Source: Pararhizobium polonicum (GTDB lineage Bacteria > Pseudomonadota > Alphaproteobacteria > Rhizobiales > Rhizobiaceae). Taken from it: a stretch of 64,000 bases of DNA. The notes beneath the pieces are model-generated. The model did not search any database. It was not told where the DNA came from and was given only the letters and a program-made list of their open reading frames with translations. Each line of letters begins with the position of its first letter. The stretch's first letter is position 1. This document shows positions 43,246 through 52,813 of this stretch, piece after piece. The DNA lies in the NCBI RefSeq assembly GCF_001687365.1, contig NZ_LGLV01000005.1:62001-126000 (forward strand). The letters run 5' to 3'. Both the position numbers and the translations under genes were made by a program.

Positions 43246-43605
43246 TCAGCCAGTTGTGATTCTGCTTGTTTTCTTAGGCGACTGGAGATCGCAATGGGCT
43301 GGGCCGGTTTGGCGTCTCACTCAATGCTTTGGGATAGCCCAACGGCTATGTCAAAGCTCATTCTCCTCAACGTCTTCTTGCGATCAGAATATTGAGGATT
43401 ACAATTCCGATTGAGAAGAGAATTGCCGTAGCTATACCGTATTTGTAAAGATCCGTCGTTGCGGCCAGATAAAATATCAAAAGCCCGAATGAAAAATATA
43501 TAAAGCGAATTATTTTCAAGCGGGTATCCTTTTATTTCAATTCAGCCAGTTGCAATTCTTTTCATCTGTTTAGGAAGTGCGTAGATCACAACGGGTTGGA
43601 CAGAT
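43246..43605. repeat. degenerate direct repeat flanking the small membrane gene
   Basis: About 60 bp beginning TCAGCCAGTTG at 43246-43305 is repeated at 43542-43601 with roughly 70 percent identity. The two copies bracket the 43367-43519 gene, suggesting a duplication or a decayed insertion. Confidence 0.55.
43367..43519 (-). CDS. 50-residue two-helix membrane protein
   Basis: Starts at TTG 43519 with AAGGA 7 nt upstream; stop TGA 43369-43367. The protein begins MKIIRFIYFSFGLLIFYLAA, has a short polar turn (TTDLYKYGIA) and a second helix (ILFSIGIVILNILIA) ending in RRR. The charge pattern predicts two membrane helices. Its coding sequence is much more AT-rich than all neighbours, pointing to acquisition. 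No family recognised. Confidence 0.65.
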   Translation of the reverse strand: MKIIRFIYFSFGLLIFYLAATTDLYKYGIATAILFSIGIVILNILIARRR

Positions 43606-43781
43606 TTCCCCTTCAGCAATATGCCCGACCTGCAATACGGTATGCAAGTGACCTGACGGGCCGGGAATGGGGATTGATGTCGCCTTGTCGGCCTAGACCG
43701 AGGCGATCGTCACAAGACTGTCCGATACCTGCCTCCCGCTTGCGATTTGCGCCCCGGCCCCGCCCGGTGTATCAGCCGTTC

Positions 43782-44129
43782 ATGCGCCTGAAATCCGATA
43801 TCTTCGTTTCCGCCCTCGTTCGCCGGGTCTTTGGCCTGGGCGGTTATGCGGCCGTGCTGCGCAAGGGGGCCGAAGAGGCCGGCGCCATCTTCATTCGCCA
43901 GCGCTCGCGGCTCGGCACCGAAACCTTCTATGCCCCGGCGCCGCAGAGTTTCTTCGACGATCCGGCGCCCGGCCGGCTGTTCGAGATCCGGCTCGAAGGT
44001 GTCGATGGCGAAGCGGTCGATCAGGCGGTTGCCCGCGAAATCCGCTTCGATCCGGATTGCTGGGTGGTGGAGATCGAGGTCGATGCCCGCGGCGATCTGT
44101 TCGAGGTCGCGGCCGAAAAAGACAGCTAA
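43782..44129 (+). CDS. DUF1491 family protein
   Basis: 115 residues from ATG 43782. Begins MRLKSDIFVSALVRRVFG and continues AAVLRKGAEEAGAIFIRQ, the DUF1491 pattern, ending in VEIEVDARGDLFEVA. Found across alphaproteobacteria; function unknown. It is convergent with the DUF2336 gene (12 bp apart). Confidence 0.85.
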   Translation: MRLKSDIFVSALVRRVFGLGGYAAVLRKGAEEAGAIFIRQRSRLGTETFYAPAPQSFFDDPAPGRLFEIRLEGVDGEAVDQAVAREIRFDPDCWVVEIEVDARGDLFEVAAEKDS

Positions 44130-44141
44130 GTCTTTCAGATC

Positions 44142-45236
44142 TCAGTGTGTCCGGCCGTAAGCCGGTTTCTGCGTGATATCCTTGGCGCTGCGTGCCGTCT
44201 CCTGCCGCTGGGGGCTCTGGCGTGGATCGTTGCTGCGATCCGGGGCCAGATAGGGCTGGTGCGTGCGCGTGCCGGCCTTGTCGTCCTGTTCCGCCTGCAG
44301 CCAGGACTGAACGCGGGCGCGGCTTGCCTGCGGGGTGAGGGCGGCCAGCAGCGCATCGCCGCGCGTGGCGCCGCCGAGGCGTTCGGCAAGGTCGGGATAG
44401 AGCGCCGAAAGGATGAAGAGGCTGTCGGCCGGCGGCATCTCCATCGCCGTCAGCGCCGTGGCCAGCTGCTGGCCGGAAATGTCGAGCAGGATGCGCTCGC
44501 CAAGCTCGAGGCTGGAGGAGAGGGCGGCGGCAAGGCTGGCGGCGAAGAGATTGGCCTCGCCGGACCGGGCAAAGCGGACCAGAAGCGCCGCATGCAGCGC
44601 ATGGACGGGCTCGATGACCGGTTCGGCCGGTGGCGCCTGACCGGCCGGCGGCACCTGTCGGGAGGTGCGGGCCAGCGATTTCAGATCGCTGCGCAGTTTT
44701 TCCTCGCGCAGCAGCTTGGCGGTGGTCATGTCCTCGGCGGCGGTCTCGGTCGGGCGCTGTTGCGGGGCGGGCGCTACTGGCGCGGGCAGGGCGGCCTTTT
44801 CCGGTGCGACGGCCGTCTGGCGGCGCTCGACAAGCGCATCGACCAGATGCACGGACAGGTTTTCGCGCCGGGCAATGGCAGTGGCGTGCGCGGGGCTCTG
44901 GGTGCGGATGATCTGCAGCAGCGTTGCGTCGTCGATCGCGGCCGAGCGGGTGAGGAAAATCGCGGCAATCGAGATCGGCGCCTCGCCGATCCGCAGCGCC
45001 ACCGATTGCGGCACATGCTGACACTGGGAAAGGGCGGCGGCGGCCTGCCGGCGGGCCTCGTCGCTGGAGGCGGAAAACAGCGGTTCGAACAGTTCGGAAA
45101 ATTGCTTGAGGTCGGTTTTGCGGGGATGGCGCAAACCTTCGAAACCGGTGACGGTCGCCATCAGGACGACATCCTTCAGCCGCCCTGTCTGCGGTCTTTC
45201 CAACTCACGAAACCGGTCCGCCACGGATACACCCAC
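44142..45236 (-). CDS. DUF2336 domain protein
   Basis: 364 residues from GTG 45236. The N-terminal 150 residues are an alpha-helical repeat array (FSELFEPLFSASSDEARRQAAAALSQCQHVP, then IAAIFLTRSAAIDDATLLQII) typical of DUF2336. The centre is Ala/Pro-rich and probably disordered. The C-terminal part again is helical. Alphaproteobacterial; role unknown. Confidence 0.75.
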   Translation of the reverse strand: MGVSVADRFRELERPQTGRLKDVVLMATVTGFEGLRHPRKTDLKQFSELFEPLFSASSDEARRQAAAALSQCQHVPQSVALRIGEAPISIAAIFLTRSAAIDDATLLQIIRTQSPAHATAIARRENLSVHLVDALVERRQTAVAPEKAALPAPVAPAPQQRPTETAAEDMTTAKLLREEKLRSDLKSLARTSRQVPPAGQAPPAEPVIEPVHALHAALLVRFARSGEANLFAASLAAALSSSLELGERILLDISGQQLATALTAMEMPPADSLFILSALYPDLAERLGGATRGDALLAALTPQASRARVQSWLQAEQDDKAGTRTHQPYLAPDRSNDPRQSPQRQETARSAKDITQKPAYGRTH

Positions 45237-46000
45237 TCACACGCAAAACGCCCACATTCCCGATTTCGGACACCCGGGTTGTACCGGTCATCCGAAGGGG
45301 TATCGAAATTTCAGGCAAAGCTCGGAGGGCACATCGCCGAACGCCGCTGATGGCGCCGCTGTCAGGAGCGCTAAAGCGCTGAAAACATTGGTACCGGCGA
45401 TGGCGATGTCGACCCTGCCGATCATGGCTGAATGATCATGTCAGAGTAGGGCGACGTGGTTAACAATCCGTTTACCCGGGCAGCCAGGATGTGTTTCGCG
45501 GTGATACAAGCCGCTTTTGCACAGGTTCTTTCCGCAGCCGGCGGGCGGATCGGCTTTTTTCGGCCGACAAGGGGCCTTTGAAGTCCCGCTGATATCGGAC
45601 GGCGGGCGTCGGCGGCGTCAGGCGGGGAGGTGGCGGTTGTATCGGTTTCTGGTGTGGAAAACACGGGTGGCCATCGCGCTGCGCGCCAGACTGATGACAA
45701 AGTTATCTTCTCATTATTGGGAGGTCATTGGGGGGTAAGGGACAACCAAAACCTCCGTCATCCCTGTGCTTGTCACAGGGATCCAGCCAGCCCAAGTCCT
45801 TGGGCTAAAAGGTCTTTTGACCCGACGGACGTCGGGTCGCTGGATCCCCGCCACAAGTCCTCGGGTTAAACCCGAGGAGAGGAAGACGGAGAATGGGATG
45901 CCGCTGTCGTCAAGCCGCCGCTTTCAGGGTTTGTCAGCAAACGAAAACGGGCGGCATTGCGCCGCCCGTCCTGTCAAATCCGTTCCTGCAAGAGGCCGGA
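45237..46000. other. long intergenic region with an inverted repeat element
   Basis: About 760 bp with no coding frame. The only structure is the repeat at 45756-45881. A hairpin is not otherwise apparent. Confidence 0.4.
45756..45881. repeat. rhizobial palindromic intergenic repeat
   Basis: Begins CGTCATCCCTGTGCTTGTCA and contains inverted ends GGATCCAGC (45779-45787) and GCTGGATCC (45839-45847). Inner short palindromes CACAGGG/CCCTGTG, GACCCGACG/CGTCGGGTC and CTCGGGTTAAACCCGAG are also visible. This is the form of common Rhizobiaceae mosaic repeats. Confidence 0.75.
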
Positions 46001-46864
46001 TCAGGTGCAGTTGTCGGAGCCCGGAAGGCAACGCGGACGGCGGTTCTGATCCCGGTTTCCGTCGTTGCCGTCACGGTTGCGGCCCGCGTTCGGACGGTCG
46101 CGATTGTTCGAGCGATCACCGTTGTTCATACGATCATTGTCGCGTCTTTCGATGCGCCGGTTGTCGTTGTTGCGGTCGCGATTGGGGCGTTCAAACCCCT
46201 GATCGCCGGCGCGGTTGCGGCGTTCGATCCGCTCGCGATCCCGGTCGCGCCGGTTGTCCTGATCGTTGCGGAACTGCCGGTCCATGTTGTCGCGGCGGCG
46301 CTCGATGCGTTCACGGTCGCGGTCACGATCGCGGCGTGGGCGTTCGATGAAGACGCCATCGTCATTGTTGCGGCGGGGACGGTCGAACGTATTGTAATCG
46401 CGGCCGGGGCGGCGATCCGGCACAAAGACCCGGTCCCTGTCGCGGTCGCGGCGGTAATAGTCACGCTGGCCATAGAAATCGCGGTTGCGGTAATTGCGCT
46501 CCCAATAGTTGCCGATTTCGAAGGTCACCATGGGAATGCCGAGCGGGCGGTAATACTCCGGCTCCACATAGACGCGGCGCTGCTGGTACTGCGCCTGGAC
46601 ATAGCGCCCGGCGACCCAGCCGCGGCCGTCGTAGAAGGAAACGTCGCACCAGGGAAGATCGGCAAGGCAGCCGTGAATTTCGAGCGGCGTGCCGACCGGA
46701 ATGACGGTGACCGCCGGGTAGCGCGTGCTGGGGCCCGAGCGCATGTTGACATTGGCGGTGGAAAAACCTTCGGCCGCCTGCGCGGCGGCCGGCAACAGAA
46801 ACGCCGCGGCTGCGGCGATCGCCAGCAGCGCGGACTTGAGTGAATATCGTCGCGGTATCGTCAT
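46001..46864 (-). CDS. secreted SH3-domain protein with long Arg/Asp/Asn-rich tail
   Basis: 287 residues. Signal peptide about 1-31 (ALLAIAAAAAFLLPAAAQAA). SH3b domain about 33-98: TANVNMRSGPSTRYPAVTVIP, then CDVSFYDGRGWVAGRYV, a typical cell-wall-binding bacterial SH3. A YYRP/NYW segment follows, then from about residue 140 a low-complexity tail of RDRDRDR, RRD and NRD repeats (about 130 residues), strongly charged and probably disordered. It is exported to the periplasm or envelope. Confidence 0.85.
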   Translation of the reverse strand: MTIPRRYSLKSALLAIAAAAAFLLPAAAQAAEGFSTANVNMRSGPSTRYPAVTVIPVGTPLEIHGCLADLPWCDVSFYDGRGWVAGRYVQAQYQQRRVYVEPEYYRPLGIPMVTFEIGNYWERNYRNRDFYGQRDYYRRDRDRDRVFVPDRRPGRDYNTFDRPRRNNDDGVFIERPRRDRDRDRERIERRRDNMDRQFRNDQDNRRDRDRERIERRNRAGDQGFERPNRDRNNDNRRIERRDNDRMNNGDRSNNRDRPNAGRNRDGNDGNRDQNRRPRCLPGSDNCT

Positions 46865-47160
46865 GAGTGGTTCATCCCTGTTCTTCCGGCGCGTCTTGGG
46901 ATCAGCGCCCTATTGTACACACACCGTTGTTTTTGTGTCTTTTTTGAGATGACGTCATGTCTCAGACACGTCTGTTCCGCGGCGTAAACGCGAAGGAGGC
47001 CCGCTTTGTTCCACAGGCATCCACATGACCGCCTGAACGCCGCATGGCCGATAAAACCGGGCATGAAAAATTGCCGGTGGCGGTGATCCGCAACCGTCGA
47101 AGGGGGAACCAAAGCCAGGCTAGTGCGTTGATGAGGGATTGCAAAAAGGAGCTCTGAATT

Positions 47161-47439
47161 ATGGTCGAAAAGAAATTCGCAACCGTGCCGAACGAGGCGG
47201 AAACCGAGGCAAGCACGGCGAAGGCCGATCTCGACAGCCAGATTGCCGAACTGCGGGCGGAGATTGCCCGGCTGACGGAATCCGTGTCCGCCATCGGCAC
47301 AAGCGCCAAGGCTGTCGTGACATCGGAAGCCGAAGTGCTGACCGAACGTCTGCGCGATCGCATTCGTGACGAGCCTGTTTCGACATTGCTGGCGATTGCC
47401 GGCGTATCCTTCGTGGTCGGCCTGCTTGCGCGGCGCTGA
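47161..47439 (+). CDS. DUF883/ElaB-like membrane-anchored protein
   Basis: 92 residues. Residues 18-70 are a charged amphipathic coiled coil (ADLDSQIAELRAEIARL); the end is a single helix with arginines (TLLAIAGVSFVVGLLARR), the DUF883 C-terminal anchor. Such proteins bind ribosomes at the membrane in stationary phase in other bacteria. AAGGAG lies 9 nt before the ATG. Confidence 0.85.
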   Translation: MVEKKFATVPNEAETEASTAKADLDSQIAELRAEIARLTESVSAIGTSAKAVVTSEAEVLTERLRDRIRDEPVSTLLAIAGVSFVVGLLARR

Positions 47440-47878
47440 TCTTTCAACAGCTTGCGCGCTTCCGTTTGGACCTGTTCCATCCGGAACTGCGCGGGCGGCG
47501 GTGCTGATCTATCGTGGTTTGATGGAGATGATTTGACGGGAGATTTTCTCAAAATACAACCTAATCGGGAAAATCGACGCGATCATTAATGGGCTGTTAA
47601 CTATCGTATGGCTCAATCGAACGGAAGGGGCGGATGGCCAGCGCTCCGGCGGTTCAGGCCGGGAATGGCCGCTTGCCGAACTGGTATGAGCCGAACTGGT
47701 ATGAAATGACTGGCCTGAAATGACTGGCATGAAAATCCGGGGGTTCCGGAAGAAGGAGTAAACGAGAAAGGCGCAGATGTCCCGGGGCGGAAATGCCGGG
47801 GATGCGCCAGCCCGTAGAACGGGCAGGGTGAAATCGTTACGGTCGTTCATCCGTCTCAACCACGTTTTGGAGACGAGC
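47440..47878. other. intergenic region with short tandem duplications, no gene seen
   Basis: 439 bp. Near 47675-47735 short units recur: CCGAACTGGTATGA twice and AATGACTGGC[CA]TGAAA twice. No coding frame or hairpin. Confidence 0.4.
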
Positions 47879-48073
47879 ATGGCAGAGGTTATCAGATTAG
47901 AGGACCGCCTCACGCGGGCACCGCCAAAACCGTCCATGGGGCCGATGGCGCCGGGCAAGGCCGTGATCCTGCTGTTTACCGGCATCCGCTACGAGCGGCT
48001 GGACGGTCATCCGGGCGACGCGCCGGCAAAACCCGCTCGCGGCCCCGCTCAGGACAAAGCCAAGAAACACTGA
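47879..48073 (+). CDS. small protein of unknown function
   Basis: 64 residues from ATG 47879 with GGAG 6 nt upstream. Basic and proline-rich (LEDRLTRAPPKPSMGPMAPG), with a short hydrophobic core (KAVILLFTGIRYERL) and a Lys-rich tail. No family; the ribosome site supports translation. Confidence 0.5.
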   Translation: MAEVIRLEDRLTRAPPKPSMGPMAPGKAVILLFTGIRYERLDGHPGDAPAKPARGPAQDKAKKH

Positions 48074-48107
48074 CAGATTGATTGGACCAGGTTCGCACCG
48101 GTTGAAA

Positions 48108-48653
48108 TCAGCGGCGGAAGGGCTCGCAGCTCGATTCGGCCAGGAAATTGCGCACACTCTCCTCAAAACTATCCATCGGCGCCAGCGCGCGCAGGACGGC
48201 ATAGCCCTCCTCATCCGGCATTTCCACCATGATCGACTGGGCAAGGTTTTCCGGCGGCGTCTTTCTCAGATCGACGAGCTGGATCGGCGTGGCCATGACC
48301 AGATCGAGATTGCCGTTGACGGCCGTATGGTCGTTCATGCTGAAAATCTCGTTGGAATCGGCGTCATAGATCGACAGCGACCAGAACGGGATGGCGCCCT
48401 TGGCCACGAAGCGTGCCGGCCCGCCCGAGACCGAGAAGCCGCAGACGGCGACGCGCAGGTACGGATCGTCATTGGCAAGCCCCGTCGGCCCCGGCTCGCT
48501 GGTCAGCGGAAAGAAGCTGTCCATTTCGTAGAGGCCGAGCACCCGGCTATAGGCGTCCTTGCCGGTAAACTGCGGCAGGGTCAGGATGATGACGATATGC
48601 AGCAGCGCCGCGCCGACCAGGCCGACCAGGATGGCAAAGAGCAGGCTACGCAT
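48108..48653 (-). CDS. DUF1254 family membrane-anchored protein
   Basis: 181 residues. One N-terminal helix (LLFAILVGLVGAALLHIVIILTL), then a region with GLYEMDSFFPLTSEPGP, LRVAVCGFSVSGGPARF and PFWSLSIYDADSNEIFSMND, the DUF1254 pattern. It overlaps the DUF1214 gene by 8 bp (upstream on the minus strand), matching the common tandem of these two domains. Function unknown. Confidence 0.75.
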   Translation of the reverse strand: MRSLLFAILVGLVGAALLHIVIILTLPQFTGKDAYSRVLGLYEMDSFFPLTSEPGPTGLANDDPYLRVAVCGFSVSGGPARFVAKGAIPFWSLSIYDADSNEIFSMNDHTAVNGNLDLVMATPIQLVDLRKTPPENLAQSIMVEMPDEEGYAVLRALAPMDSFEESVRNFLAESSCEPFRR

Positions 48654-49233
48654 CCGGGCATCCCGTCTTGACGATCTTCGGCATGGTGAGGTCGATCAGG
48701 CCGGAGGAGCCGGCCGTCGGCGTATCCAGCAGGGTCAGCACCAGCTTGAAGGAGCCGACGCGGCTGAGCGCCAGCCAGTTGTCGGGCTGGGCGACCGGCG
48801 ACACATGGATGATGAAGGAACTGTCGGGCTCGCGCAGGACCGTCCAGGCATTGGTCGCGGCCGGCAATCCCGGGCCGGGCTTGATCGGCTGATCGTTGGC
48901 ATTGGTGGCGTAGAGCGTCCAGAAGCGGGCAGGCGGGGTGGTGCCGGCGATGTCGTAGGTGCAGCCGGACGACAGCGTGCCGCCGGCGCTATCCACGGAT
49001 GCGGTGAACTGCAGCCCTTCGGCCCCGCCATACAGGAGCTTGCCCGCCCGCGCCCGGTGCGCCTTGGCATAGGGATCGGTATTCTCCGTCTGCGCCTCGG
49101 GAAAGGCCACCCAGGGGCCGAGCGCGATCGACCCGAAACCGACCGTCGCCTTGAGCGCCGATACGGTCGAGACGATGCCGACGCCGAAGGCGACGGACAG
49201 GGCAATGGCAACGAGGAGAGGGATGCGGAACAA
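48646..49233 (-). CDS. DUF1214 family membrane-anchored protein
   Basis: 195 residues. An N-terminal helix (PLLVAIALSVAFGVGIVSTVSAL) is followed by LQFTASVDSAGGTLSSGCTYDIAG, ARFWTLYATNANDQPI and LSRVGSFKLVL.L, the DUF1214 pattern. Forms a two-gene unit with the DUF1254 protein. Confidence 0.75.
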   Translation of the reverse strand: MFRIPLLVAIALSVAFGVGIVSTVSALKATVGFGSIALGPWVAFPEAQTENTDPYAKAHRARAGKLLYGGAEGLQFTASVDSAGGTLSSGCTYDIAGTTPPARFWTLYATNANDQPIKPGPGLPAATNAWTVLREPDSSFIIHVSPVAQPDNWLALSRVGSFKLVLTLLDTPTAGSSGLIDLTMPKIVKTGCPDA

Positions 49234-49298
49234 GAGGACTACCGGGGATTCTGGGGGATGGATGAGACAGCGGTGAGTTTCGATAATGCCGCAGCATA

Positions 49299-49440
49299 CC
49301 CCCCTCTGTCACTCCGTGACATCTCCCCCTCAAGGGGGGAGATTACCATAACCATCATTGGCCACCTTACAAAGCAGGCATTGAATTCTCGGCCGATCTC
49401 CCCCCTTGAGGGGGAGATGTCCCGGAGGGACAGAGGGGGG
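49299..49440. repeat. inverted pair of palindromic intergenic repeats
   Basis: The element CCCCCTCTGTCACTCCGTGA (start 49299) running to CAAGGGGGGAGAT occurs at 49299-49343; its complement occurs at 49396-49440. They face each other across 52 bp and can fold into a large cruciform. Confidence 0.8.
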
Positions 49441-49484
49441 CGACTGGGCGAGAGACCCGTGGCTGCCATCACCATGCAAGCACC

Positions 49485-51779
49485 TCACCGTCCCGCATCC
49501 CGGCCTCCCTTGACGATCGTGCCTGTCGGTTGCGGGTCGAGTTCGGCGACCTTGCCGGGCAGTTCGGCCGGAACCTTGAGCGGCGGGGCGGTGTCGAATT
49601 TTTCGCCGATCGATTTCAGCAGGCGGGTGACCTCGGAGGAGAGCGAGCGGGGGCGCACCAGCGGCGGCAGGGCGTTTTCGTCGGTTGGCTTGGCGGCGGC
49701 GACCGCGGCATCCTTCTTTTTCTTGTCCGGGCCCGGCAGCGGGTTGTCGATTCCGGGGATCGGCTTGTGCTCGATACCCTGCTCGGCATAGTCCATCAGC
49801 CGCTTGAAGGCCATCGCCGGCAGCGAGCCGCCGGTCATGTTGTGGGTCGAGGTATAGTCGTCGTTTCCGAACCAGACGGCGGTGGTGTAATCGCCGGTGA
49901 AGCCGATGAACCAGGCGTCGCGATAGGCCTGCGTCGTGCCGGTCTTGCCGCCCGCGACGATGCCGTTGTCGAGCGCTGCCTTGCGGGCGGTGCCGATGAT
50001 CGGGATCTGGGTCAGCATATAGTTCATCTTGGCATTGGCCTGCTCGCTGACGACGCGCTTGGCCGGCGGTTCGTCGCGATTGAAATCATAGAGGATATCG
50101 CCGTCGTAATTGAGGATCTGGCTGATGCCGTGGCGGCGTGATTGCATGCCGCCGGCGGGGAACACCGCATAAGCCGTCGCCTGGTCGAGCACGGTGACTT
50201 CCGAGGTGCCGAGCGGCATGGTCTTGTCGGTGCGGATCGGGGTTTCGACGCCCATCTTCTTGGCGGTTTCGGCGATGACCTCGGTGCCGAGCACGTCCTT
50301 GGCAAGGCGCACCGGCACGGTGTTGATCGACTTGGCAATGGCGGTCAAAAGCGTGACGCGGCCGGAATAGCTGCCCTTGGAATAGTTCTGGGGCGACCAG
50401 CCGCGCCAGGTGATCGGCGCATCGCTGATGGTCGATTCCGGCTTCAGGCCCGTCTCCATCGCCGCCGTATAGGTATAGACCTTGAAGGAGGAACCCGGCT
50501 GGCGCAGCGCCTTGGTGGCGCGATTGAACTGGCTTTCGCCATAATCCCGGCCGCCGACCATGGCGCGCACGGCGCCGCCGTTCTCGACCATGACCATGGC
50601 GCCCTGCTTGACCTTGTAGGTCTCGCCATACTGCCGCAGGCTGGATTCGACGGAGTCCTCGGCCGCCTGCTGCAGGCTGGTGTCGATGGTGGTGCGCACC
50701 ACCAGCGAATGCTGGGCAAAGGGCCCGGCGATGCGGCGCGTCTCGTCGAAGGCCCAGTCGAGGAAGAAATCCGGGGCGCGGACTTCGGCGCGGTCGATCA
50801 CCGTTGCCGGATTGAGCCGGGCGGCGATCACCTGGCCCTCGGTCATCAGCCCGCCCTGGACGAGATTGGTCAAAACCTCGTTGGCGCGCGCGCGCGCGGC
50901 CGGCAGGTTGACATGCGGGGCATAGCGGGCCGGCGCCTTGAACAGGCCGGCCAGCATGGCGCTTTCGGCCAGATTGATATCGGTGATGTTCTTGCCGAAA
51001 TAGAACTGCGAGGCGGCCGCCGCCCCGAACGTGCCGCCGCCCATATAGGCGCGGTCGAGGTAAAGCCGCAGGATTTCCTTCTTCGACAGGTTGCATTCCA
51101 GCCAGACGGCCAGGAACGCTTCCTTGATCTTGCGCTCGATGGTGCGCTCGTTCGACAGGAACAGGTTTTTCGCCAGCTGCTGGGTCAGCGTCGAGCCGCC
51201 CTGGACGACGCCGCCGGCCCGCGCATTGACCGTCATGGCCCGGGCAAGGCCCAGGAAATCGATGCCGTAATGATCGAAGAAACGGCGGTCTTCGGTGGCC
51301 AGCACCGCCTTGACCAGCGTGTCCGGCAATTCGTCGACCGGCACCGAATCCTCGTGGATGATGCCGCGATGGCCGATCTCGTTGCCGTAGCGATCGAGGA
51401 AGGTGACGGCGAAATCGCTCTGCGCCCGCCAGTTGCCCTTGGTGTCTTCAAAGGCCGGAAGTGCGAGCGCCAGCATCAGCACGGAACCGGCGGTGCCCCA
51501 GGTCATGCCTTCGCCCAGCACCTCGAAAACCGCCTTCTTCCAGCCGCGCACGCGAAAACGGCGGAAGAAGATGGTGATGTCTTCCCACCAGACGCCCAGC
51601 CGGAAGCCGGCATTCCAAACCGTTGAATCGATGAGGGAATCGATGCGCAGCAGGATATGACGCTTGCGCGGGCGGTCGTCCTGCGGGACGCCGTTTTGCT
51701 CTTTCGGGCTGTCGTCTTGGCTTGGATCCTGCAACTTTGTCGCGTCCTGATGGCTACACGTCCCGGCCAATATTTGCAT
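49485..51779 (-). CDS. penicillin-binding protein 1A (bifunctional)
   Basis: About 764 residues from ATG 51779; a 29-residue longer frame exists and neither start has a clear ribosome site. An N-terminal disordered acidic region (QDPSQDDSPKEQNG) precedes one membrane helix (around residues 85-110). The GT51 transglycosylase domain has TEDRRFFDHYGIDF (Glu163) and GGSTLTQQLAKN; the transpeptidase domain has PGSSFK (nucleophile Ser), the S-I-N motif and GGKTGTTQ. It polymerises and crosslinks peptidoglycan. The C-terminal tail is Lys/Pro-rich. Confidence 0.92.
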   Translation of the reverse strand: MQILAGTCSHQDATKLQDPSQDDSPKEQNGVPQDDRPRKRHILLRIDSLIDSTVWNAGFRLGVWWEDITIFFRRFRVRGWKKAVFEVLGEGMTWGTAGSVLMLALALPAFEDTKGNWRAQSDFAVTFLDRYGNEIGHRGIIHEDSVPVDELPDTLVKAVLATEDRRFFDHYGIDFLGLARAMTVNARAGGVVQGGSTLTQQLAKNLFLSNERTIERKIKEAFLAVWLECNLSKKEILRLYLDRAYMGGGTFGAAAASQFYFGKNITDINLAESAMLAGLFKAPARYAPHVNLPAARARANEVLTNLVQGGLMTEGQVIAARLNPATVIDRAEVRAPDFFLDWAFDETRRIAGPFAQHSLVVRTTIDTSLQQAAEDSVESSLRQYGETYKVKQGAMVMVENGGAVRAMVGGRDYGESQFNRATKALRQPGSSFKVYTYTAAMETGLKPESTISDAPITWRGWSPQNYSKGSYSGRVTLLTAIAKSINTVPVRLAKDVLGTEVIAETAKKMGVETPIRTDKTMPLGTSEVTVLDQATAYAVFPAGGMQSRRHGISQILNYDGDILYDFNRDEPPAKRVVSEQANAKMNYMLTQIPIIGTARKAALDNGIVAGGKTGTTQAYRDAWFIGFTGDYTTAVWFGNDDYTSTHNMTGGSLPAMAFKRLMDYAEQGIEHKPIPGIDNPLPGPDKKKKDAAVAAAKPTDENALPPLVRPRSLSSEVTRLLKSIGEKFDTAPPLKVPAELPGKVAELDPQPTGTIVKGGRDAGR

Positions 51780-51877
51780 GGGCCGGGTTTCTATTCTACG
51801 TCGATATCGGTAATGAGCCTTAAAAATCCGGCAATGTTTTGTAAAATTGTCGTCAAAACCCAACAAATGGAAGAATG

Positions 51878-52351
51878 ATGGCCATGGGCGAACAGCCCTT
51901 CTGGAAGACGAAATCGCTGGCAGAGATGACCAACGTCGAGTGGGAAAGCCTCTGCGACGGCTGCGGGCTCTGTTGTCTCAACAAGCTGGAGGACTGGGAC
52001 ACGGGGGAAATCGCCTGGACCAGCGTCGGCTGCACGCTGCTGGACGGCCAGAGCTGTCAATGCAAGGACTATCCCAACCGGCAGGCAACGGTGCCGGACT
52101 GCATCCAGCTGACGCCGCATGAGGTGGAGACGCTGAGCTGGCTGCCGCCGACCTGTGGCTACCGGCTGGTGCGCGACGGGCTCGACCTCTACTGGTGGCA
52201 TCCGCTGGTTTCCGGTGATCCGGAAACGGTGCATCAGGCCGGCATTTCGGTGCGCGGACGCACGATCTCCGAGGACGATATCGATGTCGAGGATCTGGAG
52301 GATTACCTGGTGACCTGGCCGCTGACGGTGGGGGAACGCGGGGAGCGATAG
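51878..52351 (+). CDS. YcgN/UPF0260 family cysteine-cluster protein
   Basis: 157 residues from ATG 51878 (GGAAG 5 nt upstream). The Cys cluster is intact: [16 protein letters not shown] in [19 protein letters not shown] and VPDCIQLTP. Such clusters bind Zn or Fe-S. Highly conserved in proteobacteria; role unknown. Confidence 0.92.
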   Translation: MAMGEQPFWKTKSLAEMTNVEWESLCDGCGLCCLNKLEDWDTGEIAWTSVGCTLLDGQSCQCKDYPNRQATVPDCIQLTPHEVETLSWLPPTCGYRLVRDGLDLYWWHPLVSGDPETVHQAGISVRGRTISEDDIDVEDLEDYLVTWPLTVGERGER

Positions 52352-52477
52352 ATATTCAGTGGAGACTGGGCTGCAGATGGCGGTTTTCTGCGCTTCCGGT
52401 GCTCACGTCCCTGAATGTACGCTCCGCTCCGGTTCTCGAAAACCACCATTTTCGCCTCAGCCTCGGCCGAATCTGGC

Positions 52478-52813
52478 TCAGTCCCCGGCGGTGGTTTTGA
52501 TCAGGGTTTTGGGCGCGACATTGCGCCAGGCGGTGTCCATCACATGGCCGATGATATCTTCGTCGGCATCGGCGAAATAGACCGACGTCCAGCCTTTCAG
52601 GCCCCAGCCGCCGGGTACGGCGGCACAGACGCCGGGTTCGGTTTCGAGAAACAGTTTCTGCTGGTCGGGGGTGAACTTGACGACGGCGCGGCCGGCTTCC
52701 GGCAGCGACATGAAGATGCGGTTGCCGACGCGAAAATCGCGCTTGCCGAAATGGGCGCTTTCAACAGCACCTGGCAGGCCCAAAGCCCGCTTTTCCAGGT
52801 CCTCGGTTCTCAT
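52478..52813 (-). CDS. MmcQ/YjbR family DNA-binding-like protein
   Basis: 111 residues from ATG 52813 (an in-frame ATG at 52834 lies upstream). Family pattern: ALGLPGAVESAHFGKRDFRVGNRIFMSL, KFTPDQQKLFL, then AVPGGWGLKGWTSVYF. MmcQ/YjbR proteins share a CyaY-like fold; their function is not settled. Confidence 0.8.
   Translation of the reverse strand: MRTEDLEKRALGLPGAVESAHFGKRDFRVGNRIFMSLPEAGRAVVKFTPDQQKLFLETEPGVCAAVPGGWGLKGWTSVYFADADEDIIGHVMDTAWRNVAPKTLIKTTAGD

Noticed and set aside
45422-45700. 92-codon minus-strand frame upstream of the SH3 gene
   Set aside because: No ribosome site, no hydrophobic core and Arg/Ala/Pro-rich composition; looks like non-coding GC-rich DNA.
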